Shown one piece after another: positions 1-6,615 of a stretch of 10,360 bases of DNA. This DNA is from Bacteroidales bacterium (lineage in GTDB: Bacteria; Bacteroidota; Bacteroidia; Bacteroidales; UBA932). The notes under the pieces were generated by a model. It saw nothing but the letters and a program-made list of their open reading frames with translations, did no database searches and was not told the DNA's origin. Position numbers and translations under genes: made by a program. Numbering within the stretch: position 1 is the stretch's first letter; every line of letters begins with the position of its first letter. Where the stretch lies: positions 1 through 10,360 of the forward strand of contig JAEDMF010000053.1 in assembly GCA_016303175.1 (NCBI GenBank). Reading direction: 5' to 3'.

Positions 1-1442
1 AGGAGCAGATAGACAGGTGGGTAAACCCGGAAACCGGTGTGGCTACACTCGCCGCCGACATTTCCTACGGAGGCGACCTTACCCAAATTGAGAATTGGAA
101 CTATACCTTCAACGGCAACGGCCACAGCATCAAAAGAGCCAACGCAACCGAAGCACTCTTTCTGCTGATAGAGCCACAAGGCATTGTAAAAAATCTTGTT
201 CTGGGAGGTACAAGGGTAGCACAGAGTGCAAACAGCGACCGCGGTACGGGCAACCTCGCTGCCTACAACAGAGGTCTGATAGAGGGATGTACCAACCAGA
301 TGAACGTGGAACTGTCCGGTCAGAACAAGAACATACTGCTTGCCGGGCTGGTCACCGACAATGCCGGTATTATAAAGGACTCCAAGAACACGGGCAACAT
401 AGCCATCTCTATGGAAATCACAGAAAACCGCACAGTCTATGGAGGGGGACTCTGCTGCCGCGCCCAGAGGAATCTCACGGAAAACGGTGTGACTCAACTG
501 CACAACGGAGATTTCATCAACTGCGAAAACAGCGGAGACATCACCATCAAAAGGGCATCTAACGGCTCCTATAGCCTTACGAAACTCGCCATCGGAGGCA
601 TTGTAGGCTTCATAAATCAGGGCAAGTCAGATGGGGAATTCACCCGCTTCGAAAACTGCACCAACAACGGCAACATTACCGTATGGCAGGACGAAAACCA
701 CAGCTTTACAAATTATGCTTACGCAGTGGGCGGAATCCTTGGAAGAAGTTGTGTAAACAATGAAAACACCGATTTCTATTATAAGGTAGGAGGAGCGACC
801 GCAACGGCCTACGACGGCTACTATGTGGAGATGGACAACTGCAGAAACAACGGAGGCATCGACGTGAGTATTTTCTCGGCCGCCGGAGGTGCCCAAATGT
901 CGGGAGCCCGCCAGATTTACGTGGGAGGCATAGCGGGCTGTTTCTACAGCAGTTACGACGACCCCTCGACCATACGTAACTGTTCCTCTTCGGGCAGCAT
1001 ACGCACAGGCCACCTTGCGACCGCGGACTGCACGGGAGGACTGGTCGGAGGACTCGGCTACACCACTCTCGAAGATTGCTCCGCAAATGTTACCATGGGG
1101 GTGAGCAAGAACAGTTTTGCTCTTTCCGGCAAATACATCGGTCTGTCAGGAGGGCTCGTGGGCTATATTTTGAGAGATGCTGTCATCAAGAATTGTGATT
1201 GCAACCTTATATACGACAGCGCCGGAGCCAAGTCAGCCTTGGGAGTCGGCTTCGTGGGCGCTGTGGCCAAGCATGCCAATATCAAAAACTACGTGGCAAC
1301 CGAAGGAGTGGCTACACTCACACTCGAAGGCACCAACAATTTCAGCGGAACTCTGAACGGAGTGGCAGTAAGCTCTTCAGACACCGTATGGAAGGGCAGT
1401 CTCGGGAATTTGACAGGAGGAGATACCGTTTTCATAAAATAG
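1..1442 (+). CDS. Secreted repeat protein with GLUG-like beta-helix repeats, 5'-truncated by the window
   Basis: The frame is open to the left edge (first full codon at nt 3, reading EQIDRWVNPETG), so the true start and any signal peptide or lipobox lie outside; a GTG at nt 39 is only an internal valine. About 479 residues are visible. The first part (nt 48-210) carries the phrase FNGNGHSIK, typical of the region leading into GLUG-type beta-helix repeats. After it come about eight degenerate units, each with a GG-[I/L]-[V/L/A]-G turn and then an x-N-C-x-N-x-G-x-I type strand. This pattern is known from bacterial surface and adhesin-like proteins and from extracellular proteins of Bacteroidales. 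It lies 10 bases upstream of the susC-like gene in the same direction, so it probably belongs to the same transcript and may be a surface glycan-binding or scaffold protein. That role is inferred from context; no catalytic signature is recognised. The C-terminus is a short beta-rich tail ending DTVFIK. Confidence 0.85.
   Translation, partial: EQIDRWVNPETGVATLAADISYGGDLTQIENWNYTFNGNGHSIKRANATEALFLLIEPQGIVKNLVLGGTRVAQSANSDRGTGNLAAYNRGLIEGCTNQMNVELSGQNKNILLAGLVTDNAGIIKDSKNTGNIAISMEITENRTVYGGGLCCRAQRNLTENGVTQLHNGDFINCENSGDITIKRASNGSYSLTKLAIGGIVGFINQGKSDGEFTRFENCTNNGNITVWQDENHSFTNYAYAVGGILGRSCVNNENTDFYYKVGGATATAYDGYYVEMDNCRNNGGIDVSIFSAAGGAQMSGARQIYVGGIAGCFYSSYDDPSTIRNCSSSGSIRTGHLATADCTGGLVGGLGYTTLEDCSANVTMGVSKNSFALSGKYIGLSGGLVGYILRDAVIKNCDCNLIYDSAGAKSALGVGFVGAVAKHANIKNYVATEGVATLTLEGTNNFSGTLNGVAVSSSDTVWKGSLGNLTGGDTVFIK
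345..1259 (+). repeat. Degenerate protein-level GLUG-like repeats, about eight units
   Basis: Glycine turns of the form G-G-x-x-G, or close variants, start near nt 345, 441, 594, 729, 924, 1035, 1149 and 1248. Most are followed by a strand containing N-C or D-C and then a small residue and an isoleucine or valine. Spacing between units varies from about 96 to 195 bases because some units carry insertions of 10 to 25 residues. The repeats are seen in the protein; the DNA copies have diverged and show no long identical stretches. This fits a solenoid or beta-helix fold, but the fold is inferred. Confidence 0.7.
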
Positions 1443-1452
1443 CGTCTGCATT

Positions 1453-4400
1453 ATGAGAAGATTTAAATTATTGGCGCTTGCGGCCCTTTTTCTGGCATCA
1501 ATACAGTTGAGTGCCCAGAACATCACCGTCAAAGGTACGATCAAGGACGAAAACGGAGACCCCATTCCCGGCGCCGCTGTTATTGATAAACAGAACAACA
1601 AAAAAGGTGTGGTCGCCGACATCGACGGCAAATTCTCCATCTCGGTGGCTCCCGAGGGCTTTCTGGAATTCTCCAGCCTCGGTTTCACAACCCTGCTCGA
1701 ACAGGTGAAGGGCCGCAAGGAAATAAATGTCACACTCAAGAGCGAGGATTCCAAGCTGGACGAGGTGGTGGTAATCGCCTACGGAACAGCCAAGAAATCC
1801 GACCTTACCGGTGCTGTAGCCACGGTGGATATGAAATCTGTGCAGGACGTTCCCGCCGCATCCATAGAATCTGCCCTGCAGGGCAGGATAGCCGGCGCGG
1901 ACTTTATGTCTTCCACAGGCGAGCCAGGCTCCTCCGCATCCATACAGATAAGGGGTGCGCGAAGCATTTCCGCAGGCAATGAACCTCTTATCGTGGTGGA
2001 CGGCGTAGTGGATGCGGTTTCGGACCTGAGTGAGTTGAATCCGAGCGACATAAAAAGCATCTCAGTGCTCAAGGACGTGTCTTCCACTGCCCTCTACGGC
2101 AGCAGGGGAGCCAACGGCGTGATACTCGTGACCACCCAAAGTCCCGTTTCCTCCAATCTGAGCATCAAACTGAAGGCTTCGGCGGGCGTTTCACAGATAG
2201 CAGGCAAGCTGGACCTGATGAATGCGTCCGAATTTGCAGAATACTGCAATATGGTCAAATACTTTGAGTCCGCCCTCCAGAACCAGCCCCAGACGGGAGA
2301 CAACTACTTCTTCGCCGACCCTTCCAAATTCGGGAAGGGCACGGACTGGGTGAAGACGCTTTCGCAAACGGGCGTTTATCAGGACTATAACCTCTCCGTA
2401 TCGGGAGGAACCAAGGTGACTCGCGTGGACACCAACTTCAGCTACAACGACACCAAGGGCGTGGTGATAGGCAGCGGCTTCAAGCGTTTGACCGGCAGGG
2501 TGCTTGTGGAAAGCCATCCGGCCAAATGGGTCAGGCTCGGCATAAGAATATATTATGCACGCCGCAAAACGGATAGGACCACGGCTGCCATTTCCGGTAC
2601 GGACAACAGAGCGGCCATCTACCTCGTTCCCTTCCTCACCAAGGAAGACACTTGGAACGCCTACGGCTCTGAAGTATCCTCCGGAGGCTCTGTTTTCGAC
2701 AACCCGTATCTGGTCGCCGAAGCCGTCAGCAACGTTCAGGACCAGGAGAACATCAACCTGATGCCCTACGTCCGTTTCTTTTTGGGCAAACATACGCAGT
2801 TCGTGACAAAGTTCTCGTACAACTACGACCTTTCCCAGCGCTTCTACTACTCACCCTCCACCCTGCCCCTCGCCCAGAGGCTCCAGACCGGAGGCACGGC
2901 GGCCTATGAATCCTTCGTGAACCACAACTATTTGAGTGAGAGCACATTGACCTTCAACAAGACCTTCAAAAGAGCTCATACCCTGGACCTGCTTGCGGGC
3001 TTCACGGTGGAACATAAGAACCGCTACTACAACTACCTAAGGGGCGTTGGCTATATGGATGACAACGTGACATCCAAGAATATGGGCAGCCTGCCGGACG
3101 AGAGGAACCTTACAGAAAACAACTACGAAACCATCGTCTCCCGCATGTCCGTGCTGGCAAGGGCAAACTACAACTACCGCAAGCGCTATTATCTGACCTT
3201 CACCGCAAGAGCCGACGGCGCCTCCAATTTCGCTCAGAACAGAAAATGGGGCTTCTTCCCCGCAGCCGCCCTCAGGTGGAACATCAAGAATGAGACGTTC
3301 ATGCGCGGAGCCAAATGGCTCGACGAACTGAGCCTCAGGGCAAGTGTCGGACGAAGCGGCAACGATGCCATTTCAGCTTATATGTCCATTCCTCTGCTGA
3401 CAGCTTCACGCAGTTCGTGGATGCTCGGAGACTACCGCCCCATAAGCTACTATTCAGCAAGACTTGCCAATAGCAATCTTACCTGGGAAACCACGGACTC
3501 CTACAATGTGGGCCTGAACTTTTCGGCCTTCAAGGAAAGGCTGATGGTGGAAGTGGACGCCTACCACTCAAGAACCTCCGACCTTCTCCTTGCGATGAAG
3601 ACCAACCAGGCGACAGGCTATGACAGTTATTTCACCAACCTCGGCACCACGACCAACACGGGCGTGGAAGTAACCCTGACCTCTCGCAACATCAGCACCA
3701 GGAAATTCAGCTGGACCACCAACATCACCCTTACCCACAACTACCAGATAGTGGAGAACGTAGGTGAGGACAGGCTGGTAGGCACATACTACAACCCCAG
3801 AAACACCACCCAACCCCTCTACGGCTACCGCAACGGCTACCCGGTGAATGCGCTTTGGGGCTACCAATATGCCGGTGTATGGCATTCTCAGGAAGAGATT
3901 GACAGGAACGCCATTTCCAAGACCTACGCCACCAACACTACACCTGCCCTAGGAGAATGCCGCTATATGGACATCAACCACGACGGACTGCTCGACCAGA
4001 ATGACCTTGTATATCAGGGAAGCAGCGACCCTTTGATTTATGGCGGCATCCAGAATACCTTCACTTGGAAGAACCTCTCTCTCAAGGCCTACTTCTCCTA
4101 CTCTCTCGGAGGCAAAATCTACAATCTGTCGGAGTTCTGGAACGGCAGTGGCACAAGGGCCTACAACAAATACCGTTATCTGCTGGATTCCTGGCATCCT
4201 GTGCGCAATCCCGAATCGGACATACCGCGCGCCGGCTACGAAGACCTTGTGGGCAACGACAGGATGATATACGACGCCTCCTACATAAGGCTAAAGGAAC
4301 TCTCCCTGAGTTACCGCTTCAATATGCCGGCAAGAGTCAAGTGGTGCCGCAACATCGTGCTGGGCTTCAGCGCAGAAAACGTGTGGCTATGGAAGAATTA

Positions 4401-4509
4401 TGCCGGTTTTGACCCGGATGTGTCCACGTCGTCCGCCGCAAGGAGGATAGACACAGCCTCTTTCCCGCGCCCGAGGACCTATGTTTTCAACATCAACTTC
4501 ACTTATTAG
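1453..4509 (+). CDS. SusC/RagA-family TonB-dependent outer membrane transporter
   Basis: 1018 residues, the usual length for the family. It forms an outer membrane barrel that imports oligosaccharides or other large nutrients with energy from TonB-ExbBD, working under a SusD lid. Residues 1-21 are a Sec signal peptide ending LSA, with mature protein probably starting at Q22. Residues about 24-98 form the carboxypeptidase-regulatory-like domain (VKGTIKDENGDPIPGA), followed by the family phrase LDEVVVIAYGT at 102-112, the TonB-contacting region. The plug domain covers about 113-230 and ends with the hallmark TALYGSRGANGVILVTTQ at 212-229. The rest is barrel, closing with the terminal strand YVFNINFTY. 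There is no N-terminal STN domain, so signalling through an anti-sigma factor is not expected. The start is chosen for the signal peptide; no clear ribosome binding site precedes it. The stop is 3 bases before the susD-like gene. The substrate cannot be told from the sequence. Confidence 0.97.
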   Translation: MRRFKLLALAALFLASIQLSAQNITVKGTIKDENGDPIPGAAVIDKQNNKKGVVADIDGKFSISVAPEGFLEFSSLGFTTLLEQVKGRKEINVTLKSEDSKLDEVVVIAYGTAKKSDLTGAVATVDMKSVQDVPAASIESALQGRIAGADFMSSTGEPGSSASIQIRGARSISAGNEPLIVVDGVVDAVSDLSELNPSDIKSISVLKDVSSTALYGSRGANGVILVTTQSPVSSNLSIKLKASAGVSQIAGKLDLMNASEFAEYCNMVKYFESALQNQPQTGDNYFFADPSKFGKGTDWVKTLSQTGVYQDYNLSVSGGTKVTRVDTNFSYNDTKGVVIGSGFKRLTGRVLVESHPAKWVRLGIRIYYARRKTDRTTAAISGTDNRAAIYLVPFLTKEDTWNAYGSEVSSGGSVFDNPYLVAEAVSNVQDQENINLMPYVRFFLGKHTQFVTKFSYNYDLSQRFYYSPSTLPLAQRLQTGGTAAYESFVNHNYLSESTLTFNKTFKRAHTLDLLAGFTVEHKNRYYNYLRGVGYMDDNVTSKNMGSLPDERNLTENNYETIVSRMSVLARANYNYRKRYYLTFTARADGASNFAQNRKWGFFPAAALRWNIKNETFMRGAKWLDELSLRASVGRSGNDAISAYMSIPLLTASRSSWMLGDYRPISYYSARLANSNLTWETTDSYNVGLNFSAFKERLMVEVDAYHSRTSDLLLAMKTNQATGYDSYFTNLGTTTNTGVEVTLTSRNISTRKFSWTTNITLTHNYQIVENVGEDRLVGTYYNPRNTTQPLYGYRNGYPVNALWGYQYAGVWHSQEEIDRNAISKTYATNTTPALGECRYMDINHDGLLDQNDLVYQGSSDPLIYGGIQNTFTWKNLSLKAYFSYSLGGKIYNLSEFWNGSGTRAYNKYRYLLDSWHPVRNPESDIPRAGYEDLVGNDRMIYDASYIRLKELSLSYRFNMPARVKWCRNIVLGFSAENVWLWKNYAGFDPDVSTSSAARRIDTASFPRPRTYVFNINFTY

Positions 4510-4512
4510 GAT

Positions 4513-6183
4513 ATGGAAGCAAGACTATTCAAATTGACGGCTGCGGCCGTTTTGATGCTGACAGCATCTTGTTCACTGAAGGAACAGGTCACTTCCTATT
4601 CCGAGAGGGACAAATTCTACAAGAACGTCACGGAAATACAGGCTGGTTTGAACGCCTGCTACACCCCCATACGTTCCATCTTCTCCAATGTAAACTTCTG
4701 GCAAATGACCGAATGTGACACGGATTTGATGTACCTGAACGTGTCCAACCAATACAACGCCATCTGCAACATCTCCCCTTCCCGTCCGGGATGCGCCACC
4801 GTCATCTGGCAGAATGCCTACTATGGAGTATCCAGAGCCAACACCATGCTCAACGTGATTTCACAGGCAAACGCAAAGGGTTATATCTCCGACAAGGAGG
4901 CAAGGCAGCTGACGGCCGAGGCAATAGTGCTACGGGCTCTGCATTACTATCTTTTGACCTCTTCCTTCGGGGATGTTCCCTATTACGAGGAGGAAGTGAC
5001 GGAGGAGAACAGGGCCAGGATAGCCTCCCTTCCGAGAATGAGCGCCGACGACACAAGAGATGCGATAATTGCGCAACTGCGTCATCATCTGCTCCCCACA
5101 TCCAAGGGAGGAATTCAGGCGCTTGAATTGCGCAGGACTTACGAAGACGGCACCGACTACAGGATAGGAGCAGCCGTGGGCCTGTACATAGGAGGAAGGA
5201 TGGCTCTGTGGAACCACAGATGGGAAGACGCCGTGGACTTCTTCTCTACTCTTGAGGAGATTTACGGAGAACTGTCCAAGTATCCTCTGTCCGACGTTCC
5301 CTTCAGCCGAAAATATACCAAAGAATCCATTCTGGAACTGCCTCAAGTCTATGAACCCAATGGTCTCCAGATTATAGGAGGACTCGCACCCTGGACTACT
5401 CCCGTACGCCGCGTTGTAGTCGTGGACGATGAGGAGGCCGCCCAAAGGGATTCCACCCACTGCTTCTACAACGGCATAGCCATACCGGAACTTGGCTACG
5501 ATGCCCACATTTATTCCTGCGCCCGTCCGACACCTTATGTTTATCAGAACCTTCTGCCCTACAACTCCGAGGACCTCAGGAGCGGGGAATATTCCAACGG
5601 AGCATCAAGCCCCAGGGGAGGCTCGGGAAATCTTGCCTGGAGATGGAGCGGTTTTGACCCCACCACACCCGAGGAAGATTGGACAGAAAGCAACAGGGCG
5701 GTAATGTGGTTCACCTCACCGGCCAAAGCCAGCGGCTGTCCCTGGCTCGGCAACAAATTCTGGTGCTGGGATATGAAATATGTCAGGGACTACAATAATT
5801 ACAAGATTTTCCGCTATGCCGGCGCTCTGCTGGGCCTTGCGGAAGCCCATCTGATGCTGGGTGACCAGGCAAAAGCATTGAAATATCTCAATATGACACG
5901 CCGGCGCGCAGCTCTGTCTGACCTGACCTCCGTGGAGGTTGGCGGCAAGGACGAATTGCTGATGGAGGAGATTCGCTGCGAATATGCCAAGGAACTTTTC
6001 GGCGAATTCTGCAGGAAATTCGATCTGGTAAGATGGGGAATATGGTACGAGAGAACCATCCAGTACAACAGTTGCTCCCGTCTGCTGGACAACATCAGGC
6101 CTTGCCACCGTTACTGGCCCATTCCTTCGAATCAGGTAGCCAATTCAGGCGGAGCTCTGGACAATAAAGAATATGGAGAATAA
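4513..6183 (+). CDS. SusD/RagB-family nutrient-binding outer membrane lipoprotein
   Basis: 556 residues. SusD proteins are surface lipoproteins that bind the glycan and cap the paired SusC barrel. The signal peptide ends in a lipobox LTAS-C with the lipidated cysteine at residue 20. The N-terminal half has the usual TPR-like helices: FYKNVTEIQAGLNACY near 36-51, a WQNAYYGVSRANTML helix, and the conserved AEAIVLRALHYYLL-x3-FGDVPYY stretch at 135-158. The C-terminal family signature is present as IRCEYAKELFGEFCRKFDL followed by VRWG at 506-509, and the end has RYWPIPSNQV, the normal SusD terminal motif. The start lies 3 bases after the susC stop. An AGGA at 4508-4511 is too close to the ATG to be a useful ribosome binding site, so coupled translation is likely. 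Ligand-contact residues cannot be assigned by eye. There is no truncation or frameshift. Confidence 0.96.
   Translation: MEARLFKLTAAAVLMLTASCSLKEQVTSYSERDKFYKNVTEIQAGLNACYTPIRSIFSNVNFWQMTECDTDLMYLNVSNQYNAICNISPSRPGCATVIWQNAYYGVSRANTMLNVISQANAKGYISDKEARQLTAEAIVLRALHYYLLTSSFGDVPYYEEEVTEENRARIASLPRMSADDTRDAIIAQLRHHLLPTSKGGIQALELRRTYEDGTDYRIGAAVGLYIGGRMALWNHRWEDAVDFFSTLEEIYGELSKYPLSDVPFSRKYTKESILELPQVYEPNGLQIIGGLAPWTTPVRRVVVVDDEEAAQRDSTHCFYNGIAIPELGYDAHIYSCARPTPYVYQNLLPYNSEDLRSGEYSNGASSPRGGSGNLAWRWSGFDPTTPEEDWTESNRAVMWFTSPAKASGCPWLGNKFWCWDMKYVRDYNNYKIFRYAGALLGLAEAHLMLGDQAKALKYLNMTRRRAALSDLTSVEVGGKDELLMEEIRCEYAKELFGEFCRKFDLVRWGIWYERTIQYNSCSRLLDNIRPCHRYWPIPSNQVANSGGALDNKEYGE
6175..6178 (+). promoter_or_regulatory. 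Possible ribosome binding site GGAG, inside the susD 3' end
   Basis: GGAG lies nine bases before the ATG at 6188 and inside the last codons of the susD-like gene. It is the only start in the window with a purine-rich motif at a sensible distance, and it favours 6188 over 6173 as the start. Bacteroidota often initiate without a Shine-Dalgarno match, so this is weak support. Confidence 0.35.
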
Positions 6184-6187
6184 CGAT

Positions 6188-6592
6188 ATGAAGCGACTTT
6201 TTCTTTACATAACGGCAGCTCTGCTCTGCCTCTGCAGCTGCAATAAGGAATGGACAAGTTCCGTGGACCTCGGCGTGAACAACACGCGCATCAACATCAG
6301 TTGGAGCCAGGCACAGGAACAATTCGATTTCATTTTCCCCGTCTACTCCACTGGAGAATGGACGGCGGAAATCGTTGCCGGAGGAGACTGGCTCACCATA
6401 AGCGACAACTCCGGAAAAGGAACGGGTTACATAAAATGCAGCTGTCAGCCCAACACAGTGGACAGGCTGCGCGCCGTGAAAATGGAAGTAGCCGGCAGCG
6501 GCAAAGTGATACCCGTGTATTTCGTCGTTTCATCGAGCTCCATCACGGCCGCTGACCTGGCCGACGCTGACCTTGACAACTATTTACTGTAG
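6188..6592 (+). CDS. Short lipoprotein with a single BACON-like domain
   Basis: 134 residues from the ATG at 6188. This start puts the signal peptide MKRLFLYITAALL directly at the N-terminus, with lipobox LCS-C (Cys18), and a GGAG lies at 6175-6178, nine bases upstream. An in-frame ATG at 6173 would overlap the susD end and add five polar residues, so it is less likely. Residues about 30-115 look like a BACON (Bacteroidetes-associated carbohydrate-binding often N-terminal) domain: GEWTAEI at 56-62, GDWLTISDNSGKGTG at 66-80, then R-x-x-x-V-K-M-E-V and a final strand IPVYFVV. In this family the domain often acts as a spacer or binding module next to other domains. Here it stands alone and the protein ends after SITAADLADADLDNYLL. 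That tail resembles the lead-in to a DUF5689 domain as seen in the next gene, so the protein may be a shortened relative of it. Position after susD suggests a SusE/SusF-like surface accessory role (inference). Confidence 0.85.
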   Translation: MKRLFLYITAALLCLCSCNKEWTSSVDLGVNNTRINISWSQAQEQFDFIFPVYSTGEWTAEIVAGGDWLTISDNSGKGTGYIKCSCQPNTVDRLRAVKMEVAGSGKVIPVYFVVSSSSITAADLADADLDNYLL

Positions 6593-6615
6593 AGAACTTT
6601 AGAAATTCTGATAGT

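Noticed and set aside
39..41. GTG as the start of the first gene
   Set aside because: The reading frame stays open upstream to the window edge and the residues there read as ordinary protein, with no signal peptide after the GTG; the gene begins outside the window.
39..1319. Shared 12-base string GTGGCTACACTC at 39-50 and 1308-1319
   Set aside because: Both copies encode V-A-T-L in unrelated contexts; a match this short in 1.3 kb of biased coding sequence can arise by chance and shows no flanking similarity.
2191..2793. 200-codon open frame on the minus strand inside the susC-like gene
   Set aside because: It lies antisense to clear SusC coding sequence, has no recognisable domain and no signal peptide; it reflects the codon bias of the plus-strand gene.
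4508..4511. AGGA before the susD-like start as a ribosome binding site
   Set aside because: Only one base separates it from the ATG, too close for a Shine-Dalgarno interaction.
4930..5508. 192-codon open frame on the minus strand inside the susD-like gene
   Set aside because: Antisense shadow of a clear SusD coding region with no family features.
6173..6175. Upstream ATG for the short BACON lipoprotein, overlapping susD by 11 bases
   Set aside because: It would add MENND ahead of a complete lipoprotein signal peptide; the ATG at 6188 gives a normal signal peptide and has a GGAG at usable distance.
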